From positions 1 to 41,005 of the IMG/VR virus record IMGVR_UViG_3300008107_005534: a stretch of 41,005 bases of DNA, one strand, 5' to 3'. Shown here in pieces: positions 1-7,991 of this stretch. The translations under genes and the position numbers were made by a program. The first letter of the stretch is position 1; every line of letters starts with the position of its first letter. Below the pieces are notes generated by a model. It saw only the letters and a list, made by a program, of their open reading frames with translations. It did not search any database and had not been told where the DNA came from. The DNA comes from a virus.

Positions 1-697
1 TATCGGCGGTTACAGCATAATTAGTTGGTCTTGTGATAATCTCACTAAACGGATCTATCTCAGTGAAGTCAATAATATCATCGCCTTCTTCTTCAAAGAA
101 TACGTTCTTTGCGATTGGATCTTTTTCTAGTAGTTTATTAAGATTGTTAACTTCAAGATCTTCAGTGTTTAAAACATCGAAGTGTGTATCTATATCTTCA
201 ATTCCGGTGTCGAATCTTTCGTTCGAGTATTCAAACAGTTCACACTTAAGATCAAATACTTGAAGAGCTCCGCTCTGATAGAAAACGCTTTCGTGCTCAA
301 CATGAGAGATCTCAAAGAATTTATTATTGAGAGGAAGATATATAAGGTCGCCTTCCTTCGGTCTTATGAGAGTAGTATTCAATCTAGTTGCGTATCTTTC
401 AAAAGTTCTCACCGCAACAGTAAAAGTAACTTGGTCACGAATCTGAAGACCAAACTTACTAAGAAAGTCACCATCTCCCTGAAAACCGTCCACGCTCTTT
501 ACGTATACTTCCATTAAGTAAGCCGCATTAAAGATTGAAAGATCGTCTTCATTGAGTATCTGGTCGGTCGCTTCTAACTTTCGAGTAACATAGTAAGTAT
601 CAACACCGTAGATCTGTATTGCTTCAATGACTAAGTCGTCAATGAGTTGCTGCTCATTGAAGTATCCATAGTTTTGAAAAAAGACGTTAGTCGCCAT
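1..697 (-). CDS. 14: T4-like neck protein gp14 (partial, C-terminus beyond window)
   Basis: The frame is open from an ATG at 697 to the left edge, giving 232 codons with no stop. The protein begins MATNVFFQNYGYF and contains GDGDFLSKFGLQIRDQ, then RPKEGDLIYLPL and DLKCELFEYSNE. I recognise these as the conserved core of gp14 neck proteins of T4-like marine phages. In T4, gp13 and gp14 form the collar that closes the filled head and docks the tail. The start lies 3 bases after the gp13 stop, so the two are probably translationally coupled, with GGAT upstream as a weak ribosome site. The gene order gp13 then gp14 is the standard one for this phage group. Family assignment is confident; the missing C-terminus cannot be judged. 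Confidence 0.88.
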   Translation of the reverse strand, partial: MATNVFFQNYGYFNEQQLIDDLVIEAIQIYGVDTYYVTRKLEATDQILNEDDLSIFNAAYLMEVYVKSVDGFQGDGDFLSKFGLQIRDQVTFTVAVRTFERYATRLNTTLIRPKEGDLIYLPLNNKFFEISHVEHESVFYQSGALQVFDLKCELFEYSNERFDTGIEDIDTHFDVLNTEDLEVNNLNKLLEKDPIAKNVFFEEEGDDIIDFTEIDPFSEIITRPTNYAVTAD

Positions 698-700
698 TTA

Positions 701-1444
701 TCATCCAACGAAATTGTAAACGAGTGGTTGAAGTGAAGTCTTCGCATTTTCTTCCATCTCTTTGCGGTCTGCTTTTGCTTCCGATAGGATCTGTTCGCCG
801 TTGAACTGAACACCTCCGATAAGTTGCATGTTTGTAAACTTAGTTAGGTTTACACCCCACTGCTCGCGTATTAAGATAGACGCATAGTTCTGAAGAAAGC
901 GATCGCTCCATACGTCGGAGTATGTGTTGCCATCAATAATGTCATATCCCTCTATAATGATAAACGACCCAGGATTCAATATGGCCTTATTTACATCTAC
1001 ATATAAACGGTTTACATGGCGATTGTATCTTATGAGAGGGCGGCCTACAAGTATTTCTTGCAGGAACTGTAGGTGAGATAGAGCCATGTAGTAATGCTGA
1101 ATGTTGTACCCAGTAATGTCTTCTAGGTTGTTCAAAACGAATTGGTATTGAACGTTGAAGAAGCCGGTACCGGTCGAGATAGAAGAGCTAAGATCAAAGA
1201 TACGAGTGATACCGAGAATGTTTTGTGGTACTTCGATATATCCCTGATCTATCTCTTGTTGTGTTAGAGCATGCTTAAGATATATCATCTGGCTACCATC
1301 ATAGTGGTAGTCTCTCCAGAATGCTATTGCCTCGTCAATACGATCTTCTATCTGTTCATCAGAAACGTTGATCTGAATGACTGGCGCACCGATCTTTCTA
1401 AGAACATAATCTTTGAATTCGCTTCTTGTTGAAGGACGTGCCAT
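701..1444 (-). CDS. 13: T4-like neck protein gp13
   Basis: A 247-residue protein starting MARPSTRSEFKDYVLRKIG, followed by GAPVIQINVSDEQIEDRIDE and an aromatic FWRDYHYDGS segment. These are hallmarks of gp13 neck proteins in T4-like marine phages, shorter than T4 gp13 itself. In T4 it acts with gp14 as a head-completion and connector protein. The start is well supported: AGGGTG lies about 8 bases upstream, and a perfect late promoter (TATAAATA) lies about 25 bases upstream. The gene is followed after 3 bases by gp14. It marks the return to core structural genes after the glycan block to its right. Confidence 0.88.
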   Translation of the reverse strand: MARPSTRSEFKDYVLRKIGAPVIQINVSDEQIEDRIDEAIAFWRDYHYDGSQMIYLKHALTQQEIDQGYIEVPQNILGITRIFDLSSSISTGTGFFNVQYQFVLNNLEDITGYNIQHYYMALSHLQFLQEILVGRPLIRYNRHVNRLYVDVNKAILNPGSFIIIEGYDIIDGNTYSDVWSDRFLQNYASILIREQWGVNLTKFTNMQLIGGVQFNGEQILSEAKADRKEMEENAKTSLQPLVYNFVG

Positions 1445-1468
1445 GTTTGATCACCCTACTTTTTGATC

Positions 1469-1476
1469 TATTTATA
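1469..1476 (-). promoter_or_regulatory. T4-type late promoter before gp13
   Basis: The minus strand reads TATAAATA, the exact T4 late-promoter consensus, preceded by CTTTTA. It lies about 25 bases before the gp13 ATG, so the transcript would have a short leader. The same CTTTTATAAATAGA string occurs at the other perfect intergenic site near 20755. In T4 such sites are read by host polymerase with gp55, gp33 and the gp45 clamp. Confidence 0.8.
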
Positions 1477-1501
1477 AAAGAAGATGAACCACATTTTTTG
1501 G

Positions 1502-1529
1502 TTGACATATGTGAAATATCTGATATAAT
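1502..1529 (+). promoter_or_regulatory. Sigma70-type promoter, plus strand (antisense to surrounding genes)
   Basis: TTGACA at 1502-1507 and TATAAT at 1524-1529 are both perfect consensus hexamers with a 16-base spacer. The -10 is preceded by TGA, giving an extended -10 (TGnTATAAT). It points right, away from gp13 and antisense to the 3' end of the nucleotidyltransferase-cupin gene. I see no convincing plus-strand gene downstream. The same arrangement with the same spacings recurs at 20785-20812, which argues against chance. Confidence 0.6.
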
Positions 1530-1563
1530 TAGATTTAACATCTATCAAGCCGGTAGTATATAC

Positions 1564-2310
1564 TTACTCGATGCGCTCGATATCTTCTTCGTAGCAGTTC
1601 TGTCCATACTGGATCTCAACAATCTTTAGTTCTTCAGAAGAATCGTTAATGAGTTGGTGCCAGTCAGAAACATATATGTTTACAAAGTCGCCTTTCTTTA
1701 AAGGCGACAACACTCCGTTTAGTTTGATAGCACCGGTACCATTTGTAACGTACCATAGTTCGTTTCTAAAACTATGTCTCTGAAGACTGAGAGACTTTCC
1801 TGGCTCGACTATGAGTTCTTTTACTTTTGTAGAAGGACCGTCCGAGTGTAGGACTCGATAGTATCCCCACTTTCTTTCCGTCTTAGGTGTCTTCCACTCA
1901 GTAAGGATCTTACTGCTAGAATTCATCTTATGAGTTCCACCGACTCCAAACACAAACGATAGTCGGCTGTCTACGATACTCATTTCCGGAATATTGCTAT
2001 CGGTTCTATCACCACCGTTCGCAAAAATGATTTCATCGTGTGGATACTTTCCTAGACACAGCTTAATCGCTTCGGACGCCCCGCCGTCACTATCGTCAAA
2101 TATCATGACACTATCGACCATATGAAGGCTCTCAACGATCGCAACTCTTTCTGATAGACTCATGAATGGCTGACCCTTTTTACGAGTCAGCCATTCGTCA
2201 CTATTTACTCCAACTATTAGAATATCTCCGAGTTCTTTTGCTTCATTAAAGTATGCAATATGACCGCTATGAAGGGGATCGAAACCACCAGTTACAAGTA
2301 CTATCTTCAT
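1564..2310 (-). CDS. Nucleotidyltransferase (HldE C-domain/RfaE-like) fused to a sugar-isomerase-type cupin
   Basis: A 248-residue two-domain protein. Residues 1 to about 135 form a cytidylyltransferase-fold domain: GGFDPLHSGH at 8-17 is the nucleotide-binding HxGH signature, and KKGQPFMSLSERV at 44-56 resembles RfaE/HldE C-terminal domains. Residues about 145-240 form a cupin of the type found at the C-terminus of mannose-6-phosphate isomerase/ManC proteins: KWGYYRVL, then PGKSLSLQRH with Q177 and H179, then E184 and H218. The likely role is activation of a sugar phosphate to a nucleotide sugar, with the cupin binding or isomerising the sugar. It is the last gene of the left glycan cassette and lies 1 base after the FkbM gene. 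The fold calls are firm, but the substrate is unknown. Confidence 0.75.
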   Translation of the reverse strand: MKIVLVTGGFDPLHSGHIAYFNEAKELGDILIVGVNSDEWLTRKKGQPFMSLSERVAIVESLHMVDSVMIFDDSDGGASEAIKLCLGKYPHDEIIFANGGDRTDSNIPEMSIVDSRLSFVFGVGGTHKMNSSSKILTEWKTPKTERKWGYYRVLHSDGPSTKVKELIVEPGKSLSLQRHSFRNELWYVTNGTGAIKLNGVLSPLKKGDFVNIYVSDWHQLINDSSEELKIVEIQYGQNCYEEDIERIE

Positions 2311-2311
2311 T

Positions 2312-3043
2312 CTACATTCCTTTCAAATTTGCATATACCATAAACTGACCCTTATATGGGTTATTAATTCTCCACCACTCTTCATAGGCACGCAAAAAGT
2401 TGTTATCGAAAATTTGTTCTGTTACGTCTTTTCCATCTCTTTCATATACACGCAGATGTTCTGTTCCTCTTAAATCTAACAGGTAGTTATCTCTAAATTC
2501 TATAAAGTTCTCTATAGAATTTGGAACTCCGACTATGTGATATTCACCAGCTATGTTCTTAACTATTTTTTTGATCATAGAAGAATTTTCTTTAGTGAAG
2601 ATAAAAGCTTCCCCGCCTTCGCAATCAAATTTTAAGAAATCTATCGTCTCTATGTTATAATCTTTTATTAACGTATCGAACCGAATAGTTGAAAACATAC
2701 TGCCGGCGTGATGATAGATATAATCTGACCCCGGTTTGATTATGTTGTAGTCGGTATCTACTCCAGATATACCTTTATTTATCAGTGTACACGAAAATAT
2801 TTCTAGATTTTTTTCCAGCGTTTTGAATACAATGTTTGATGGTTCTAAACAAAATGCGTGTTTAGGTTTAATATCCTTTAGAGAATATATGAAAGAACCA
2901 ACGTTTGCACCAATATCTACAACGACATCGATTTCTTTTATCTTATATAATAGTTCGTATGTTCTATCGATAAAATTTTCTTTAGTAAATAAGTTTGCAT
3001 ATTCTTTATCTGTTGGACCCCAATCAAAGTTTTCGTAATTCAT
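2312..3043 (-). CDS. FkbM-family SAM-dependent methyltransferase
   Basis: A 243-residue class I methyltransferase. VVDIGANVGSF at 41-51 is the SAM-binding motif I, FCLEPS near 64-69 gives the acidic ribose-binding residue, and IDFLKFDCEGGE is the conserved post-IV motif of FkbM proteins. FkbM enzymes usually O-methylate sugars or polyketides, so methylation of a glycan residue is likely. The start has GGAG five bases upstream (GGAGTAAAGATG). It lies between the GT17-oxygenase fusion (2 bases away) and the nucleotidyltransferase-cupin gene. It is one of three FkbM-type genes in the window, and these differ enough to suggest different targets. Confidence 0.8.
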   Translation of the reverse strand: MNYENFDWGPTDKEYANLFTKENFIDRTYELLYKIKEIDVVVDIGANVGSFIYSLKDIKPKHAFCLEPSNIVFKTLEKNLEIFSCTLINKGISGVDTDYNIIKPGSDYIYHHAGSMFSTIRFDTLIKDYNIETIDFLKFDCEGGEAFIFTKENSSMIKKIVKNIAGEYHIVGVPNSIENFIEFRDNYLLDLRGTEHLRVYERDGKDVTEQIFDNNFLRAYEEWWRINNPYKGQFMVYANLKGM

Positions 3044-3045
3044 CT

Positions 3046-4629
3046 TTACTCCGCGTCAAAAAAGAACATTTGCCACAAGCGAGAATTCTCGTTGTTATAT
3101 CCGAAGTATCCGGATGCTGCGTGAATCATACCTGCGTCAAATATGACGAGTCTGTTATAGACATTTCCAACTACGTCGACCGGTTCATATGGAGTTTTAT
3201 CGAGAGTAGTGTGCCCAGAGAAGGTGCTCATGATCTCTGGATGAGAATTGTGACGAATACGTGTTGCCTTATGCGCGTACATTGAAGTACCAGTCTCGAA
3301 TGGCGCGTCGGGTGTTAGGAATAACATACCAGCATATTTCTGATCGTCGCAGTGATAAACAAGAGCATCTCCTGCATAACATGTCTGGAACCTGCCATTC
3401 ATACCATGTTGTTCCCATTTTGTAATCTTCATTCCCATGATCTTTTCAAATTCTTCCTTCAGGCCTGGGAATAGAAACTGTTTAAAAGTTCTATTTCCCA
3501 TATATCCTTTTCCGAAGCCACCCTTATCGAATTCACGAGTTAGAGCATACTGTCTTACTTCATCTGGGTTATGATAGAAATCGTCTACGATCCATACTCT
3601 CTTTTTATACGGGCTTATTAGAGAAGAAGGATTTATAACAGCCCTTTCAAATACATCTAAACTATCTTCTTTGACATCTGGCAGAAAGTAGTTCTTTAAG
3701 TACTCGCTCTCAAGAATTTCTTTTGGTAGCCCACTAATAGAGTACTTCTTTAAGACGTGATTTTTATTTCCAGAAGGCGGAGTAGATCCTTCTTTCATTT
3801 CGTTCTCTGTTAAGAATGTCACGTATGTCTCGTCACGGTATGACTTTATCTCTTTAATGCTGTCTGTTTCATTTCCTCCTAACCACTCGAATGAGTCGTT
3901 ATAATGGGCCCATACTTGAGACTTCAGGGCTCGCTTTTCAGGCCCACCCATCCAAGAGAAGTGCCATCCAAGATCCTGAATAGCAGCACCGTTTTCCGTA
4001 ATATAATGAATTGGAAACGGGTTATTTACATTTGAACGTATCTGCGCTGGTGTAGCCCTTTTAAGTTGAGCTTTCGTAGCAAGAAACATTGCGCCGGACC
4101 ATTGAACCGGTGTGTTACTATCTCTGTGATAAAGACGAAGATCTGCTCTTCCTTCGAGATAAACGAGTGGAACCTTAATGATTATCTCTTGGTTTTCTCG
4201 GCAGACACGTGATAGATACGGAATTCCATCCGGCCGAATGATTTCATCAGCATCGCCGTGAATAAAGACAGTATCATCATCAAACGTGTCGAGGACTTTT
4301 AGGAGCGCGTCTTTCTGAAGGCGCTCACGAGCTCTTGCTCTTTGCGATTCAATCTTATCACGATTTCCATACGTGTTTTGAATATCAATAGGAAGGATCT
4401 CCAACTTGTCGTCGTCCGGTATATCGTGTGCTATATAGATGATCTTATTTGGATCCATCTCAAGTCTGCCTGCGATCTCAGGAAACTGTCTTTCAACTTT
4501 ATGACCAGCGTGAGTTTTATTTGACTCTGATATAACAAAATAATCTACATGATCCTTAAGTACTTCATATCTCAGCTTAAGTGTTTCTTCTCCGTATGGA
4601 GCAAAGAAAGGAAAGAAATCGACTATCAT
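3046..4629 (-). CDS. GT17-like glycosyltransferase fused to a 2-oxoglutarate/Fe(II) oxygenase-like domain (DUF6445-like)
   Basis: A 527-residue fusion. The N-terminal half starts MIVDFFPFFAPYGEETLKLR, followed by FVISESNKTHAG and HGDADEI at 124-130. This is the GT17 pattern with its DxD metal/nucleotide-sugar motif. The C-terminal part, from about residue 340, starts RVWIVDDFYHNPDEVR and carries an HxD pair (H426, D428), a distal H503 in GMIHAASG and R517, consistent with a double-stranded beta-helix oxygenase. The open frame extends to a TTG at 4647. I chose the ATG at 4629 because GAGAGG lies about 10 bases before it and the GT17 motif begins there. The reaction is unproven; it could glycosylate and hydroxylate the same glycan or protein. 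Confidence 0.72.
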   Translation of the reverse strand: MIVDFFPFFAPYGEETLKLRYEVLKDHVDYFVISESNKTHAGHKVERQFPEIAGRLEMDPNKIIYIAHDIPDDDKLEILPIDIQNTYGNRDKIESQRARARERLQKDALLKVLDTFDDDTVFIHGDADEIIRPDGIPYLSRVCRENQEIIIKVPLVYLEGRADLRLYHRDSNTPVQWSGAMFLATKAQLKRATPAQIRSNVNNPFPIHYITENGAAIQDLGWHFSWMGGPEKRALKSQVWAHYNDSFEWLGGNETDSIKEIKSYRDETYVTFLTENEMKEGSTPPSGNKNHVLKKYSISGLPKEILESEYLKNYFLPDVKEDSLDVFERAVINPSSLISPYKKRVWIVDDFYHNPDEVRQYALTREFDKGGFGKGYMGNRTFKQFLFPGLKEEFEKIMGMKITKWEQHGMNGRFQTCYAGDALVYHCDDQKYAGMLFLTPDAPFETGTSMYAHKATRIRHNSHPEIMSTFSGHTTLDKTPYEPVDVVGNVYNRLVIFDAGMIHAASGYFGYNNENSRLWQMFFFDAE

Positions 4630-4651
4630 ATTATTTGTACCTCTCAAATTA

Positions 4652-5368
4652 TTATAATGACTTGTTGCAGATGTAGATCATCCAACAGCTTCCCCAACCG
4701 AGAGGCCACTTTGAATTCAAATATGCATCGTCATACATTTTCTGTTGTGAATCTTCCTGAAGATATTTTATCTTACTTGCATCAAATTTTGATAAGAAGT
4801 TGTCTCTAAATTTTTTGAATAAAACTGGCGCATCTTCAAAGCAATCAAGATGCACTTCGACCGCAATGTGTTTAACATTATTTTTTATGAATTCAAGATT
4901 TTCTTCTGACAAGATATCATATTCGGCTCCTTCGGCATCTATCTTAAGATAGTCTATATGCGTGATATCATATTCCTTTATGATATCTTTAAACGAACGA
5001 ATAGGAACGGCCTTATCATATCCTTCGCCAAAAACATTTCTAGTATACATTGGGTCATTCCCTATAACGCAGTTAATAGGAACCAATGGAGATTCTTTTT
5101 TATTTATGATATGTGGTGACGCATTGTGTATTACTGTTTTTATGAGTTTAGAATTTCCCTCGATAGAATACACCTTTTTGGCGCCGTTGTCCAGAGCATG
5201 ACATGTGAACATTCCGTTACATGCACCTATGTCCACTACGATGTCGTTTGGTTGAACTTTATACCACCAATCGTAATCATTTCTTATAAAGAATTCGTGA
5301 TATAGCGTTGCTACAGTTTCTATAGAATCTATACCATCAAATGATATGTTGTCATTTAGACTATTCAT
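4652..5368 (-). CDS. FkbM-family SAM-dependent methyltransferase
   Basis: A 238-residue protein. VVDIGACNGMF at 44-54 is SAM motif I, VYSIEGN follows at about 66-72, and IDYLKIDAEGAEYDIL is the FkbM signature near residue 135. A methyltransferase acting on a sugar or small metabolite is likely. Its ATG overlaps the upstream stop by one base (TAATG), so the two are coupled. It is related to, but clearly distinct from, the FkbM genes at 2312 and 28454. The function within the glycan pathway is inferred from neighbours only. Confidence 0.8.
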   Translation of the reverse strand: MNSLNDNISFDGIDSIETVATLYHEFFIRNDYDWWYKVQPNDIVVDIGACNGMFTCHALDNGAKKVYSIEGNSKLIKTVIHNASPHIINKKESPLVPINCVIGNDPMYTRNVFGEGYDKAVPIRSFKDIIKEYDITHIDYLKIDAEGAEYDILSEENLEFIKNNVKHIAVEVHLDCFEDAPVLFKKFRDNFLSKFDASKIKYLQEDSQQKMYDDAYLNSKWPLGWGSCWMIYICNKSL

Positions 5369-6387
5369 TACGAAATTCTTTCTAGCACTGTGAGACCATT
5401 GTTGTTTGTAAGAAACATCTTAAATCTCCAATTTTGATTTTCAATAAGAAACTCTATAATCGCAGGAAGGAGCCCTTGTGTAAGTTGTTTGTTGTCTCCA
5501 CCTTCATTTTTTAGACCATATGTGTTCGTATCATGAAATGCGATGTACTTTCTTACTTTGTTAGCATGAAGAGATAGTTCTTTCTTTAGTTGTTCATATT
5601 CGTGCCATGTGTCTATAAACAAAAGATCTGTCTCCTCAATCTCGACATTAAGAACATCCGCTTCAATGAACTTTGTGTCTTTTCCAGCGGAACTAGCATT
5701 ATTCATGAGTTCAACTACTTTTTGATCTGTAACGATGTCATAAGAAATTAGTTTTGCGTTAGCTCTCAAGAATGCCCTAGTACTAACTCCAAACCTTACA
5801 CCCATCTCTGTTATATGATTGCATTCTTTGGCGAGTTCGTATAGAACCGGCAAGTGTTCATGAATGTCACTAGGAGTCGTAGCAGCCGCTGCAAACTCTT
5901 TCTCTATCATGTGTTTGAAATCTTTTTGTGGTTGGTCTTCGGAGTATCTAATAGTACCAATCGAAGGAATGTACTTCTTCATTATATCGTTCAAATTTAT
6001 CATATCATATATCTCGCTCTTAGTGGTTTCTTCTTTTAGTCGAAGAAAGACTGGGTGCATTTCCTCAAATGCTTGATCTTCTCCAATATATTTATAAGTT
6101 AGCAGCATAAGATAAAACGCGTCTATTCTTGACGTATCTATTGACATAGCATGCTTTAAAATCTTATCTACGATTGCGAAGCTGTCACCGTGCTCTATTA
6201 GAGACTTTGCGGCTGACACTAAAGAATTATAGACCAACTCGTTGTCGTCAGTTCTATCCGCAGCTCTTAAAAAGTATCCGCAGGCGGCAGAGTACTGTTT
6301 AAGTACTTCATACTCCTTTCCAAGATCGTAGTTGAACTGCGCGTTTTCTGGATCACTTACATAAGATTTAATCTTTTCTACAAGCAT
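5368..6387 (-). CDS. TPR-like N-terminal domain fused to a class I methyltransferase (Methyltransf_24/CmcI-like)
   Basis: A 339-residue protein. Residues 1 to about 140 are helical with TPR-like spacing (NYDLGKEYEVLKQYSAA, then YFLRAADRTDD). The C-terminal part has EMGVRFGVST at 194-203, LLFIDTWHEY at 255-264 and IAFHDT at 282-287, typical of family-24 methyltransferases that modify sugars or antibiotics. The N-terminal segment is paralogous to that of the next gene upstream (6389-7990), which carries an unrelated catalytic domain, so a targeting or scaffolding module appears to have been reused. The stop overlaps the downstream FkbM start. The substrate is unknown. Confidence 0.72.
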   Translation of the reverse strand: MLVEKIKSYVSDPENAQFNYDLGKEYEVLKQYSAACGYFLRAADRTDDNELVYNSLVSAAKSLIEHGDSFAIVDKILKHAMSIDTSRIDAFYLMLLTYKYIGEDQAFEEMHPVFLRLKEETTKSEIYDMINLNDIMKKYIPSIGTIRYSEDQPQKDFKHMIEKEFAAAATTPSDIHEHLPVLYELAKECNHITEMGVRFGVSTRAFLRANAKLISYDIVTDQKVVELMNNASSAGKDTKFIEADVLNVEIEETDLLFIDTWHEYEQLKKELSLHANKVRKYIAFHDTNTYGLKNEGGDNKQLTQGLLPAIIEFLIENQNWRFKMFLTNNNGLTVLERIS

Positions 6388-6388
6388 A

Positions 6389-7990
6389 TCAACCTCTCAA
6401 AACAAAATCGTCAAATACATTTTTTGGTATTCTTAGTATATATGATGTGTTATCCTCGTACCCATACGATATAAGCACATCGTTCTTATGATAAGCAATA
6501 CCTGAAACAAACTCAATAGATCCACTCATCATTGTAAAGTCACGAGTGGAACATACTATATTCCAGTCTCTGTCCCAAACTATAATTCTCTGAAAGTATC
6601 TTCTTCCGCTATCGTTGTTATTATACATGCATTCGTGAGTAATGCCAATGTAGTAGTCTTCGTTCCAAGGTATGATATGCGAACCACCTCTTAGATCACG
6701 AGGGAACCGATACTTTTTAGACTCCTCAAGATGTACGGTGTTAGTCTTTAGAGTTTTAGTATCGAATGAAACTATCTGAGTTGGGTTGGTCCACTTCACC
6801 CATTGGAACGGCTTGTCTAGAATAGGCATCCAGTTCTTTTCACAGTAGGTGTCGTCGTTTCCCGGCGCTGGAATTGAAAACCGTTCTACCTCAACCACGC
6901 CGTTCTTGGTTATCTCAATCTGTGAAAGATCCATCCTACCCTTACCTTCGAGTATATGATCCCTTCTTACTCCGCAGAGATACTTTTTACCTTCCCATTC
7001 TATGAGTCTTCCATCTTCCAACCCAATGTAGAACCAGTTAGGATCCTCATTAAGTTTCATATCAATTCTGTCCGCAGATATAACATTAAGACGATCGTCA
7101 AGTCTACATACAACGTTTTCGGACCTGATGTTAATATCACTATCAGGATAAAGATATTTTAAAGGCCCATCTTTATCTGGAAACTTATTACTATAATAAA
7201 GAGTATAGTTAGTTTCTCTGAGATTTACAAAGACTCTTTCTTGACTGTCAACAAATACAGACGCGTTTGTTGTCGCCATTCCTTTTGATACAGAGTGAGG
7301 TACAACAATAGGATGGATCGATCCGCCATTTGCTAATGCGTACTTTGCTAGACTAGATTGGTAAACATCTTTTAACGGAGTTTCGTTATGATAGTATTGA
7401 GACCTATGATTTTCTTTTTTGATCATCATTAGATTTTTCATAGCAGCTTTCTGATGATGTCTAGGGGCATCACTGCTGTTTATAATAGAAAGAAGTATCT
7501 CTCTAGATTCCTCTATGAACCCGCTATGAAAACCAGCATGAGCTTTCTGAAGTAAGAGAGAATACTTTCCATCATATGTGGTTTTTCTTCTCAACGATTT
7601 TAAACTATCTAAGTCTGGAATGCTTAGCGCGGTAGACACGAGTGAATAGGCAGTAAACCACCTCTCGTCATTCGTTTCGCTGCTCTCAATGAACTTGCTT
7701 AGAATTAAATATGCTTCTGGACGCGTTGGCATATGAGATATCGCAAAGTTTAGAAGGCCCTTTGTTGAATATTTCCGTCTTCCCAAAGATTGCATGCATG
7801 TTGCTAATCTTATTAGACTCTCATAAGATTTATTTCTATCATCGAATCTTTCTGCCGAGCGTAAGTAATAAGACCCTGCCGATGAGTACTGACCTAAATC
7901 CTCATAGTACGAACCGATCATAAAACTAACTTCTGGGTCACTAGGATTAAGAGCGAACATCGTGATCAACTGTTTTATTTCTTCCGTCAT
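6389..7990 (-). CDS. TPR-like domain fused to a GH130-like five-bladed propeller (glycoside phosphorylase/glycosyltransferase-like)
   Basis: A 533-residue protein. The first ~200 residues are TPR-like helices (GSYYEDLGQYSSAGSYYLRS). The rest is a beta-propeller of the GH130/DUF377 type: GLEDGRLIEW replaces the usual EDPR motif, and KNWMP, a RGGS turn, ITHECM and FVSGIAY follow. GH130 enzymes phosphorolyse beta-mannosides, and relatives can run in the synthetic direction. The open frame begins at 8005, but the ATG at 7990 has AAGG six bases upstream and its protein aligns with the N-terminus of the 5368 gene, so I chose it. It then lies one base after the stop of its propeller paralogue. Enzyme activity is not certain, because key residues differ from classical members. 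Confidence 0.7.
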   Translation of the reverse strand: MTEEIKQLITMFALNPSDPEVSFMIGSYYEDLGQYSSAGSYYLRSAERFDDRNKSYESLIRLATCMQSLGRRKYSTKGLLNFAISHMPTRPEAYLILSKFIESSETNDERWFTAYSLVSTALSIPDLDSLKSLRRKTTYDGKYSLLLQKAHAGFHSGFIEESREILLSIINSSDAPRHHQKAAMKNLMMIKKENHRSQYYHNETPLKDVYQSSLAKYALANGGSIHPIVVPHSVSKGMATTNASVFVDSQERVFVNLRETNYTLYYSNKFPDKDGPLKYLYPDSDINIRSENVVCRLDDRLNVISADRIDMKLNEDPNWFYIGLEDGRLIEWEGKKYLCGVRRDHILEGKGRMDLSQIEITKNGVVEVERFSIPAPGNDDTYCEKNWMPILDKPFQWVKWTNPTQIVSFDTKTLKTNTVHLEESKKYRFPRDLRGGSHIIPWNEDYYIGITHECMYNNNDSGRRYFQRIIVWDRDWNIVCSTRDFTMMSGSIEFVSGIAYHKNDVLISYGYEDNTSYILRIPKNVFDDFVLRG

Positions 7991-7991
7991 A

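Larger units (their letters stand above)
1469..1536. repeat. Composite regulatory element, copy 1
   Basis: On the plus strand this reads TATTTATA, 25 bases, TTGACA, 16 bases, TATAAT, 1 base, AGATTT. Copy 2 at 20752-20819 has the same four blocks with identical spacings, and parts of the spacers also match. Each copy sits between a glycan cassette on the right and a structural block on the left. It combines a leftward late promoter with a rightward sigma70 promoter. Confidence 0.7.

Noticed and set aside
1555-1564. Ten-base palindrome AGTATATACT at the end of the nucleotidyltransferase-cupin gene
   Set aside because: It is A/T-rich, short and without a T tract; it is likely chance.
1426-1629. 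67-codon plus-strand frame downstream of the 1502 promoter
   Set aside because: It begins upstream of that promoter, overlaps genes on the other strand and has no ribosome site or recognisable composition.
4630-4647. TTG start for the GT17 fusion at 4647
   Set aside because: The ATG at 4629 has a good ribosome site (GAGAGG) that lies inside the TTG extension, and family homology begins at the ATG.
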